Positions 1 to 6,622 are shown, counted from the stretch's first letter. The stretch: 7,730 bases of DNA from Chlamydiae bacterium RIFCSPHIGHO2_12_FULL_27_8 (GCA_001796155.1 MGLU01000027.1:1-7730), one strand, 5' to 3'. The notes: generated by a model from the letters alone, not told the origin. Translations and numbers: made by a program.

Positions 1-1024
1 TATATGAAAAACTATCTTTAACAATGAGTTTTCCTTGAGTAATGGTACCGGTTTTATCAATTGCTATTATTGTTGCTGAACCTAATGTTTCAACAGAAGG
101 AAGATATCTGACTATTGTGTTTTTTTTGCTAAGAGCAATAGCTCCAACAACTAAAACAGTAGTTACAACAATAGGCAATCCTTCAGGTATAGCAGATACA
201 AGCTGTGCCAAAAGAATATATAAAAGAGATATCCATGATCTTCCCTGTAAAAAACCTATAGCACCAATAATTATAAAAAATACAAATAAAAAACTGAGAT
301 ATTTTCTTGAAAAAGATTCAATTGCTTTTGATAAAGGAGTTTTAGGGGATTTTCCTTTTTCTCCGGCTATTGTTGCAAAATATGTATTATTTCCGGTTTT
401 TGTAACAACTCCCGTCCCTCTTCCTTTAACAACTAAAGCTGCACTAAATAAAGTATTTTTATGTTCAAATTCTAATGCTTCATCTTTAATTTTAGCCTTA
501 TAATCCTTTATAACAGGGATAGATTCACCCGTTAACACAGACTCATCTACCAACATGCTTTCTGAAGATATAAGCCTTACATCCGATGTAATGACATCCC
601 CTTCCCTAAAAAACACTATATCTCCCGGCACAAGATCCTGTGAATCTATTTCATTCATTTCACTATTTCTCAAAACTTTTGTCTTACTTTTTATTAATTT
701 TTGAAGAGCTTTTATAGAAGACAGAGATTTGATTTCCTGTATGAATCCAATAAGTCCATTGATAATTATTAAAATAATAATAATAAAAAAATCTATATGT
801 CTTTTTGTAAGAAGACTTACTAGAGATGCTAAAAAGAGAACGTAAATAAGAAGGTTGTTAAACTGACGAAAGAAAATCTTAATTTTACTTTCTTCGACTG
901 ATTTTAAAGCATTTTTACCATATGTTTTTAATCTTTTTTCAGCTTCTATTGAAGAAAGTCCATTAACATTTGTATTAAAAATTTTAAAAATCTCTTCTAT
1001 CTCTAAAGTATGAATATTCTGCAT
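1..1024 (-). CDS. P2-type cation (Ca2+-like) transporting P-type ATPase, N-terminal part, runs off left edge
   Basis: The visible 341 codons encode the N-terminal part of an ATP-driven inner-membrane cation pump. In order they show a cation-ATPase N-terminal segment (about residues 1-45), hydrophobic M1 (about 55-72) and M2 (about 77-95), the actuator domain with TGES at 165-168, M3 (about 243-262), and M4 with PEGLP at 280-284 followed by PSVETLGS. The phosphorylation motif DKTGTIT starts at Asp323. PEGLP in M4, whose Glu is a calcium ligand in SERCA/PMR1-type pumps, favours the P2A calcium or manganese group over MgtA or heavy-metal pumps; the exact ion is inferred. The nucleotide-binding domain and M5-M10 lie outside the window. 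The start at 1024 is supported by AGGA five bases upstream, preceded by a G-rich run at 1035-1040. No frameshift is seen. Confidence 0.93.
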   Translation of the reverse strand, partial: MQNIHTLEIEEIFKIFNTNVNGLSSIEAEKRLKTYGKNALKSVEESKIKIFFRQFNNLLIYVLFLASLVSLLTKRHIDFFIIIILIIINGLIGFIQEIKSLSSIKALQKLIKSKTKVLRNSEMNEIDSQDLVPGDIVFFREGDVITSDVRLISSESMLVDESVLTGESIPVIKDYKAKIKDEALEFEHKNTLFSAALVVKGRGTGVVTKTGNNTYFATIAGEKGKSPKTPLSKAIESFSRKYLSFLFVFFIIIGAIGFLQGRSWISLLYILLAQLVSAIPEGLPIVVTTVLVVGAIALSKKNTIVRYLPSVETLGSATIIAIDKTGTITQGKLIVKDSFSY

Positions 1025-1132
1025 ATGAGTCCTACCCCCTTTAGTTTGCACAATCAAAAAAAAATGTAAATAAAATTGAAAAATAATTAAATAAATAGTA
1101 AGAAGAAAATATAACTTAACCCAATTTGAATA
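1025..1132. promoter_or_regulatory. Divergent intergenic promoter region
   Basis: This AT-rich spacer separates the minus-strand ATPase from the plus-strand exported-protein gene, so promoters for both should lie here. For the rightward gene a TATAAC at 1110-1115 is a possible -10 box, but no convincing -35 lies 17 bases upstream. A TTGAAA at 1076-1081 has only TAAGAA at the right distance. No clear leftward promoter stands out, and no operator-like palindrome was seen. Confidence 0.35.
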
Positions 1133-1795
1133 ATGCAAAAAAAAATTCTACTATTTTTAGTATTAATACTCTCTTCCTTTACATTAAAGGATTTATTTAT
1201 AAATAAATCTTATGTATATATTGAAAACACAAACGGTGAAATTTTAAAAAGCTATTGGTATACAAAAAAAAATGATGACAAAATAGTTATTAATGAAGAT
1301 TCAAAAATTGATAAAACAGAATTAGTTTTTACGAATGACCTTGTTTTAGAAGAATATACATTAAAGTCTCAAAGCAACAACTCTGATTATCATATTAAAA
1401 GAGATAAAAATATCTTAACTGCAGAAGGATTATCTAAAGGAAAAACCCTATCTTCAAGAAATAATATAGGAGGAGAAAACTGGATCCAGGAATTTAAGTT
1501 TGGTTTAAAAAAATTTATCAACTCAAAAAGCTCAACTTTTAATTTTATAACTTTAAATCCGGATGACTTTTCCGTAAAAAAACTTGTAGCAACTAAAAAA
1601 AATATAGAAGATATTAAAATTTCAGATAAAGTTTATCGTACCCAAAAAATAGATATTACTCTTCAAGGTTTTTTTTCTAATTTTTGGAGAGCCGAAGCTT
1701 GGTATGATCTAAAAAATTATAATTTAATAAGATATAAAGCAAATATGGGACCCGGCACACCAATAAGCGTCATTTATTTAGAAAGCTTTAATTGA
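1133..1795 (+). CDS. Exported or membrane-anchored protein of unknown function (220 aa)
   Basis: I do not recognise a specific gene. The protein starts with a short basic stretch (MQKK) and a hydrophobic core (about residues 5-18), like a Sec signal peptide or N-terminal anchor. There is no lipobox cysteine; indeed the protein has no cysteine at all. The rest is rich in Lys, Asn, Ser and alternating polar/hydrophobic stretches, suggesting a beta-rich periplasmic or surface domain. The C-terminal segment WRAEAWYDLKNYNLIRY followed by GPGTP loosely resembles the end of DUF3108/DUF6134-type periplasmic proteins; this is a weak pattern impression. The ATG at 1133 has no clear Shine-Dalgarno, though no better start exists. 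The TGA stop (1793-1795) falls inside the right-end repeat of the adjacent IS remnant, so the last residue or two may be foreign. It is a single-gene unit diverging from the ATPase. Confidence 0.75.
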   Translation: MQKKILLFLVLILSSFTLKDLFINKSYVYIENTNGEILKSYWYTKKNDDKIVINEDSKIDKTELVFTNDLVLEEYTLKSQSNNSDYHIKRDKNILTAEGLSKGKTLSSRNNIGGENWIQEFKFGLKKFINSKSSTFNFITLNPDDFSVKKLVATKKNIEDIKISDKVYRTQKIDITLQGFFSNFWRAEAWYDLKNYNLIRYKANMGPGTPISVIYLESFN

Positions 1796-1801
1796 CATGT
1801 T
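1791..1801. repeat. 11-bp direct repeat, copy 1 (IS right-end edge)
   Basis: ATTGACATGTT here is repeated as ATTAACATGTT at 1977-1987, with one mismatch. The two copies bracket the putative IS200/IS605 remnant. IS200/IS605 elements do not make target duplications, so the similarity may reflect paired left and right cleavage-site sequences or chance in AT-rich DNA. This copy contains the TGA stop of the upstream gene. Confidence 0.5.
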
Positions 1802-1803
1802 CC

Positions 1804-1822
1804 CACGTCTAAAGCCAATGTG
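1804..1822 (-). repeat. Subterminal right-end hairpin of the IS remnant
   Basis: CACGT (1804-1808) pairs with ATGTG (1818-1822), including one G-T wobble, around a nine-base loop. On the minus strand the loop reads TGGCTTTAG. A short imperfect palindrome just inside the end is the structure recognised by TnpA of IS200/IS605 elements as single-stranded DNA. Position and loop sequence fit that role, although the stem is short. Confidence 0.5.
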
Positions 1823-1938
1823 ATTCCTTGGTCATCACTTCCCAAGTTTCTGTTTATCAGACCGTTACCTTAGAATCTTTACGCTTGTTGCGATCATTGC
1901 TTTTTCGGTTTACACAATCTCCACAGACTTTTAACATC

Positions 1939-1952
1939 CCGAGTGCCCTCGG
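1939..1952 (-). repeat. GC-rich stem-loop inside the IS remnant
   Basis: CCGAG and CTCGG form a perfect five-pair stem around a four-base loop. It is unusually GC-rich for this window. No U-run follows, so it is not a terminator; it is more likely part of the tnpB 3'-end RNA structure. Confidence 0.6.
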
Positions 1953-1970
1953 TTAGATCTTAAAAGATGG

Positions 1971-1988
1971 AAACATATTAACATGTTT
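1971..1988. repeat. Inverted repeat, putative IS left-end hairpin
   Basis: AAACAT (1971-1976) and ATGTTT (1983-1988) form a perfect six-pair stem around ATTAAC. Its position opposite the right-end hairpin suggests a left end of a miniature IS200/IS605 derivative. Short AT-rich palindromes also arise by chance, so the role is tentative. Confidence 0.4.
1977..1987. repeat. 11-bp direct repeat, copy 2 (putative IS left-end edge)
   Basis: ATTAACATGTT matches 1791-1801 at 10 of 11 positions. It lies within the 1971-1988 inverted repeat, so the same bases serve both the edge repeat and the terminal hairpin. Confidence 0.5.
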
Positions 1989-2005
1989 AAAACTTTTAAA
2001 ACAAG

Positions 2006-2036
2006 AAAAAAAGATCCTTTCATCCCGCGATTGAAA
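2006..2036 (-). terminator. Rho-independent terminator downstream of rubredoxin
   Basis: On the minus strand TTTCA and TGAAA (2036-2018) pair, and after a one-base mismatch TC pairs with GG around a GCG loop. The stem is followed after a few bases by seven T residues (2012-2006). It lies about 22 bases after the rubredoxin stop and would end rubredoxin transcription before the IS remnant. The stem is modest in strength. Confidence 0.6.
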
Positions 2037-2058
2037 CCGTAAGTTTTCCAGCTTCCAG

Positions 2059-2196
2059 TCATAACTCTTCAAACTGATCTTTGCCTACCCCGCATTCCGG
2101 ACAAAGCCAGTCATCGGGCAGATCTTTAAATGCTATATTATTGTTCTCTTTTGGGTCATATATATACCCACATATTTTACATACATATTTATTCAT
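2059..2196 (-). CDS. Rubredoxin, short 45-residue form
   Basis: Rubredoxins are small cytoplasmic one-electron carriers with a single iron held by four cysteines, common in anaerobes, where they often serve oxygen or superoxide detoxification. This protein begins [15 protein letters not shown], with iron ligands Cys6 and Cys9, and ends with [17 protein letters not shown], with ligands Cys32 and Cys35. All four ligands and the aromatic core residues (Tyr4, Tyr11, Tyr13, Trp30, Phe42) are present. It has 45 residues instead of the usual 52-54 because the loop between the two cysteine pairs is about seven residues shorter, as in the 45-residue rubredoxin of Desulfovibrio desulfuricans, which it strikingly resembles (from memory). 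The ATG at 2196 has AAAAGG five bases upstream. It lies 61 bases after tpsA on the same strand and is followed by its own terminator. No partner oxidoreductase is in view. Confidence 0.95.
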   Translation of the reverse strand: MNKYVCKICGYIYDPKENNNIAFKDLPDDWLCPECGVGKDQFEEL

Positions 2197-2236
2197 GATT
2201 ACCTTTTAATGTGTTATTAGTGATTGCCTAATACCC

Positions 2237-2255
2237 GCTTTTAGCCATGAAAAGC
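2237..2255. other. Hairpin between tpsA and rubredoxin
   Basis: GCTTTT (2237-2242) and AAAAGC (2250-2255) form a perfect six-pair stem with a seven-base loop, three bases past the tpsA stop. No U-run follows on the minus strand, so it is not a classic terminator. It may attenuate read-through from tpsA or protect the 3' end of the tpsA message. Confidence 0.45.
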
Positions 2256-2257
2256 TA

Positions 2258-5200
2258 TCATTTGTTGTAATAATGCAAATTTCTAGGTCTCTGCTTAATA
2301 CTTCTCTCTTTTGAACTTGAAACTTGTACTTCAACTTCATCTGTATCCATTCCATTAATATCCTGTTTATATACTGCATCGACCTGTTTCATCTCACCTC
2401 TTATCGCAATCTTTTTTGGGTCTATAGCTTTTTTTAAGTTATTTTTCATTCTAATTGCAGTTTCACCGATATTTATATCGGTTAAAATTATACTTGCATT
2501 AGCTTTTTTATAAATCTTTGTCATTGTTTTTTTAGATATTACCAAAGGAGAAGAAGCTCTATAAACTAAAACATTATTTTTGTTTTTTGATATGTATATT
2601 GGGTAAGAACCTTCCTGAAAATCAATATATGAGCTTAAAATATTTGGATTGCTGAAATAATCTAAAAAGTCTCTATCAAAAAAATCATTTTCAAAATTAG
2701 TTTCATCTAAAGGTATTTCAACTATTTTAGGAGTATTTAAAAGATCCTGAGGTATGAAATTAGGTAAAATCGCTGCCTGTATATTTGAAGCAAAATCCAC
2801 TTTAGACGCTTCCCCTGTCAAAATATCTGCCTTTACAGGATTTTGACATAGAGAATAATCAATAACATTCATTGACCCGACACTGTTGCCGCCATCAATT
2901 TCACCTGAAAGAAATGCTTGATCATGAAAGACAAAAATATCGCTAAATTGTCCACCCTTTAAATTCTCAATATTTTCAAATTGAATATTTTTTATAGTTC
3001 CGGAATTTTCCCCTGTAACATTCCAAACATTATTTTCATCTTTTCCAATCAGTGTATCTAAAGCAGATGAGCCAGTAATATGTGTAATATTTTCTAGCTT
3101 TTTCAAATCTATGACCTGAGGAGTTGTATTTAGTGAAAAATCTATAATAGAGTCTCCTCCTCCATCAATTATTCCTGTATTGTATCCCTCATTGGAGAAA
3201 GTATATAAAGCATGACTATATGATTTATAATTAGAAATATTTTTAAAATTTACTAAACCTTCTATATATCCGCTATTTATATCATTAGTAATCCAGTTTA
3301 AATTTTCTTTTTTTATGAAGAGAGTATTAGATCCTAAACTTCCGTCAATAGTTCCATCCATAGATCCATAATAATTGATAGTAAAATAATCATTTAAATT
3401 TCCACCGATAATATTATGGATATTTGAAAAGGTTATACTTTCATTTAATTTACCATAATTTGGGTTTGTTATTTCAAAAGTATTTTCCAGATTATCAGCT
3501 ATAAGTGTTGATTCATTATTTCCCTTAATATCATTAAAATTTTTATATTTTTTTAAATCAATAACTGCAGGATTATTATATAGTGTAAAATTTAAAATGT
3601 TTTGATTTTGTGAATTTGCATCTAATATACCGCTTATTGATGCTGAGCCAAAAAAATTAACTGAGTTATTTAAATTCCCACCGTAAATATTTTGGATGTT
3701 TTCAAAGGTTAAAACATTTTCAATATAACCCCTGTTTAATGCTGTAATATTGATAATATTATCCTTATTTGGAGCATATAAAGTGTTTATACTCAAACGT
3801 CCATTTAAAACACCATCTAGAGATCCATTTTCCAAAACATAAAAAATATCATTTAACCCACATCCTGTAATATTTTGAAATTTTTCAAAAAGGGTTTCAT
3901 TGACTGATCCTGCGTTTCTATCAGTAATATACCAGATATTTTCCATCTCGGGAGCTAACATTGTATTCTCAAAATTTGATCCTATAATTTTAGAAATATT
4001 AATTTTTGTATGTAAGTCTACTACAACACTCTGATTTAAATTTGAAAAATCTAAAAGACAATAACCTCCGCTTCCATTTATCACACCGGATATAGATGCA
4101 TTAAAATTAAAATAAAATTCATCCTGTAAATTATTTCCAAACAAATTTTGAATATTTTGAAATTCTGTAATATTTTGAATATTTCCGCTATTTAGTGATA
4201 AAATATTCCAAACGTTATTTTTTTCAGGTGCTCTTAATGAATTAATCCCGCCATTTCCATCTATAAACCCTGATAAATGTCCATCACTTAAAATTACAAA
4301 ATTATCATCATGATATGTTGAACCTTTAATATTTTGGATATTTGAAAAATTTATTTCGTTATTGATTGAACCAACATCAAAATCAGAAATAGTTATATTA
4401 TTGTTGTAATCCGGACAAAAAATTGTATTTATTCCGTTTCCACCGTTTATAGTGCAGTTTTGCAAAACATCAATACAGAAGCTGTCATTATAATCATGAC
4501 CGGAAATTTCAACATTATCTGAATAAATATTGTTTTTTAATAATACAATACCATTTTCTTCGAGACCAATTTTTATACTAACTTTTGAATTAGATTCAAT
4601 CTGACCATAAATATATACAGAATTTGCTGTTTCAAAATTTATGTCATTTTCAGAAATAATATAGGTATCTTGTGAAACATATATTCCGGGAGAAGAAATT
4701 CCCTTTCCCTTTAAATTAATTATTGAATCTCCAAATCCCCTAATTTGACCTTTTAAAAAATTTATTCCTGTTGAATTCGTTCCGGAACCATATGCTTGTA
4801 AATTTAAAATTGAATTAGTTGAAAATATTTTTCCCATATTTTCAAAATATATACCATGATTAAGCTCTTTTGTAGCTAAATTAGAAACATTTATATTCAA
4901 TATGGAATTTGAAACATTTATAAACCCACCATCAAGATATATAGGATAATTTCTATCATCTGCTCTTCCGACACTTCCGAATAGAGTGATTTGATTTTTT
5001 ATTTCAGATAGGTTTTCTGAAATGATTCTTCCTTTTAAGTGTATGCCATAATTATCATTTAAAACATTGCCGCCTTTACCTGAAAGATTAATATCAGCTG
5101 AATTAACTTTAATTTGAGAATTTGAATTAATAAAAATTCCACTAAAATTACCATTATCTTCTAAAGTATTGAAATCAATAGCTAGAAAATTATTTTCAGA

Positions 5201-6613
5201 AGTGTTTTGAATTACAACATTTGAATTAATAATTATACTTTTTTTAGCTGTTAAACTAAATGTTGTATCTTCTAGCCAATGAATATTTACACCTTCATTA
5301 ACTGTAATAATTTCATCCAAATCATTTGTTGCAACATTTGTTGAAATTTCAAGGTTCGAAAGTATAAGCTGCTGATTTATAAAAGAATCAGAAAAAGTAT
5401 CAAAACCGCTCTCAATCGAATCAGAATGAATAATATCTACAGCTCCCGGGTCAAGCACAAAATAACCGTTTGTTCCAAACATTGATCTCAAATCCACACT
5501 GCCGCTATTTTTTAAATGGTGTCTTGAAGAAATTTCAACAAATCCGCCATTTCCGCTATTTCCTGCTGCAACAGCAGATATAAAACCTTTAAAAATAGTT
5601 TTCTCTTCTGAAAATATTATTACTCTGCCTGCATTATTTTCTTTTAAAGAATTAGCAAATATTTTTGAACCTTCACTTATTAGTACGGTTTTAGCATTTT
5701 TGATAGTTTTATCATTTCCCTGAAAGCCTCCGCCAATACAAACTTTTGAATTTCCAAAATTTGTTGATGCATCTATAATAGCTTTTTCTAAAAGATTTAT
5801 ATTTTCACCTTCAATAACGATATTTTTAGATTTAATAGTTCCATTTAAATTCAAAATGCCAAGATCCGATGAAAGATATACTCTTCCTTCATGAGCAACA
5901 ATATCTTTTGCATCAATAATACCTTCCTGATTAATAGCTAAAGAAAAAATATTTCCCTGGGCTGCTATAAGTTTTACATCCAAAGCATTTATATTTCCGG
6001 TATTAGAAATTTTCCCATCAGATTTTAAAGACACAAAAATTTTTGGATATTTTCCTTCAACAAGCAAAATTTCATTAGCTGCAATTAAATCTGTAGTTTG
6101 ATTAGAATTTATTGATCCGCTGTTTTCAATATCTTTTGAGATAATAAAAACATCATCGATTGCACTAATTACACCTTCATTTATAATTTTTTTATCAGAA
6201 TTTGATTTGAAATATAAATCTTTTGAAAATAAAAATTCATTATCTGAAAGTTCTAAAGTTGAGAACAAAACCTTTCTACAATCTACTATCCCGCTTTTAG
6301 AAATCAATATCCCATTTTGATTTAAAAGTAAAACATTTGAATTTGCTTCAAGTTTTCCATATATTAAAGAAGGATTTGATGAAATAACCCTATTTAAAAG
6401 AGTTGCCTTATCATTTTGTGAAATAATTTTTGTGATTTCATTAAAATTTATTGAAAAATCTTCCCAGTTAATTATAGCTTTATCGCTGTTTTGCAAAATC
6501 AAAAGTTTAGAATCTTCTCTTTTTATTTCTATTTTACCCGAAACAATTTTTTCACCGATTGGATTTGAAAATATATTTAAAGTTAATAAAAAAAGAAAAA
6601 TTTTAAATTTCAT
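2258..6613 (-). CDS. TpsA: two-partner secretion exoprotein, filamentous-haemagglutinin type
   Basis: This 1451-residue protein is the secreted partner of a type Vb system: a large beta-helical surface or released adhesin. A signal peptide covers about residues 1-16. The TPS domain, which docks on TpsB POTRA domains, follows to about residue 260; it includes NRVISSNPSLIYGKLEAN (74-91) and NQNGI (98-102), the equivalent of the conserved NPNGI motif. Glycine-rich GNGGFVEIS (about 352-360) and FVLDPGAVDI (385-394) are typical of the early beta-helix in this family. Residues about 400-715 continue as an Asn/Ser/Ile-rich helix. Residues 720-1267 hold the modular repeats described separately. The last 170 residues or so are non-repetitive, with an acidic/aromatic stretch then a lysine-rich tail ending in HYYNK. 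No toxin, RGD or cell-wall anchor motif was recognised, so adhesion is inferred from the family. The ATG at 6613 is supported by GAGGAA overlapping the tpsB stop. Confidence 0.92.
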   Translation of the reverse strand: MKFKIFLFLLTLNIFSNPIGEKIVSGKIEIKREDSKLLILQNSDKAIINWEDFSINFNEITKIISQNDKATLLNRVISSNPSLIYGKLEANSNVLLLNQNGILISKSGIVDCRKVLFSTLELSDNEFLFSKDLYFKSNSDKKIINEGVISAIDDVFIISKDIENSGSINSNQTTDLIAANEILLVEGKYPKIFVSLKSDGKISNTGNINALDVKLIAAQGNIFSLAINQEGIIDAKDIVAHEGRVYLSSDLGILNLNGTIKSKNIVIEGENINLLEKAIIDASTNFGNSKVCIGGGFQGNDKTIKNAKTVLISEGSKIFANSLKENNAGRVIIFSEEKTIFKGFISAVAAGNSGNGGFVEISSRHHLKNSGSVDLRSMFGTNGYFVLDPGAVDIIHSDSIESGFDTFSDSFINQQLILSNLEISTNVATNDLDEIITVNEGVNIHWLEDTTFSLTAKKSIIINSNVVIQNTSENNFLAIDFNTLEDNGNFSGIFINSNSQIKVNSADINLSGKGGNVLNDNYGIHLKGRIISENLSEIKNQITLFGSVGRADDRNYPIYLDGGFINVSNSILNINVSNLATKELNHGIYFENMGKIFSTNSILNLQAYGSGTNSTGINFLKGQIRGFGDSIINLKGKGISSPGIYVSQDTYIISENDINFETANSVYIYGQIESNSKVSIKIGLEENGIVLLKNNIYSDNVEISGHDYNDSFCIDVLQNCTINGGNGINTIFCPDYNNNITISDFDVGSINNEINFSNIQNIKGSTYHDDNFVILSDGHLSGFIDGNGGINSLRAPEKNNVWNILSLNSGNIQNITEFQNIQNLFGNNLQDEFYFNFNASISGVINGSGGYCLLDFSNLNQSVVVDLHTKINISKIIGSNFENTMLAPEMENIWYITDRNAGSVNETLFEKFQNITGCGLNDIFYVLENGSLDGVLNGRLSINTLYAPNKDNIINITALNRGYIENVLTFENIQNIYGGNLNNSVNFFGSASISGILDANSQNQNILNFTLYNNPAVIDLKKYKNFNDIKGNNESTLIADNLENTFEITNPNYGKLNESITFSNIHNIIGGNLNDYFTINYYGSMDGTIDGSLGSNTLFIKKENLNWITNDINSGYIEGLVNFKNISNYKSYSHALYTFSNEGYNTGIIDGGGDSIIDFSLNTTPQVIDLKKLENITHITGSSALDTLIGKDENNVWNVTGENSGTIKNIQFENIENLKGGQFSDIFVFHDQAFLSGEIDGGNSVGSMNVIDYSLCQNPVKADILTGEASKVDFASNIQAAILPNFIPQDLLNTPKIVEIPLDETNFENDFFDRDFLDYFSNPNILSSYIDFQEGSYPIYISKNKNNVLVYRASSPLVISKKTMTKIYKKANASIILTDINIGETAIRMKNNLKKAIDPKKIAIRGEMKQVDAVYKQDINGMDTDEVEVQVSSSKERSIKQRPRNLHYYNK
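2813..4456 (-). repeat. Eight diverged glycine-turn modules in TpsA (period about 152 residues)
   Basis: Modules are marked by a turn like G-x-I-(D/N)-G, preceded by an F-x-N-I-x-N-(I/L)-x-G-G and (D/N)-x-F segment and often followed by NTL. Turns start near residues 720, 782, 843, 934, 995, 1087, 1147 and 1237. Gaps are 62, 61, 91, 61, 92, 60 and 90, so short and long modules alternate. Long modules insert an element of the type VIDL-K, then NI-x-x-I-x-GS, then NxWxIT-x-N-x-G. Related modules occur in large bacterial adhesins, where the GG-x-(G/N)-x-D turn is RTX-like; here most RTX glycines are lost, so calcium binding is doubtful. The copies are strongly diverged in DNA sequence. Confidence 0.85.
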
Positions 6614-6622
6614 ATTTCCTCA
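6614..6622 (-). promoter_or_regulatory. tpsA ribosome binding site overlapping tpsB stop
   Basis: On the minus strand TGAGGAAAT directly precedes the tpsA ATG. The TGA is the stop codon of tpsB and forms part of the Shine-Dalgarno GAGGAA. Ribosomes ending tpsB are therefore placed to restart on tpsA, coupling transporter and cargo synthesis. This also fixes the tpsA start at 6613. Confidence 0.85.

Larger units (their letters stand above)
1792..1960 (-). ncRNA. Candidate omegaRNA (TnpB guide RNA) scaffold remnant
   Basis: In IS200/IS605 elements the omegaRNA is read from the 3' end of tnpB through the right end, and its guide is the flanking DNA. This region has that placement and is structured on the minus strand: a CCGAG-GGCA-CTCGG tetraloop hairpin (1952-1939), then interleaved CUUGG/CCAAG and GUGAU/AUCAC pairings (1846-1820), then the right-end hairpin. 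The base beyond the end lies in the 3' part of the 1133-1795 gene, so any guide would be antisense to it. Without a TnpB protein in view this is probably a relic; expression is unknown. Confidence 0.3.
1791..1988 (-). mobile_element. IS200/IS605-type remnant (tnpB 3' end / right end, miniature)
   Basis: This gene-free patch is visibly richer in G+C than its flanks and differs from them in style. On the minus strand its last part, GGCTTTAGACGTGGG then ACATGTCAA, matches in style the right ends of IS200/IS605 elements: a subterminal imperfect hairpin with CTTTAG in the loop and a TCAA-type right cleavage site, as in IS608. Upstream, a 21-codon open stretch (1959-1894, containing LTEGTRDVKSLW) resembles the poorly conserved C-terminal tail of TnpB proteins, but is closed by a stop on both sides. 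No tnpA or main tnpB domain is present. An AAACAT/ATGTTT hairpin at the other edge (1971-1988) could be the left-end hairpin, making this an internally deleted, non-autonomous copy. Identification is by pattern memory, not a search; the exact left boundary is uncertain. Confidence 0.55.

Noticed and set aside
42..503. Plus-strand open frame of 153 codons
   Set aside because: It lies entirely antisense to the P-type ATPase, whose minus-strand frame shows TGES, PEGLP and DKTGT in the right order. It has no domain of its own.
1857..1937. Small minus-strand ORF of 26 residues with a CGDC motif
   Set aside because: No ribosome site, and it overlaps another frame of tnpB-tail-like sequence in the IS remnant; better explained as structured non-coding DNA.
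2011..2036. CRISPR-repeat-like sequence ending in GATTGAAAC
   Set aside because: It occurs once, with no spacers or second repeat, and the same bases make a terminator stem for rubredoxin.
1796..2058. tmRNA, RNase P RNA, 6S RNA or SRP RNA in the gene-free stretch
   Set aside because: The conserved core motifs of these RNAs that I looked for are absent on both strands; the IS200/IS605 right-end reading explains the structure better.
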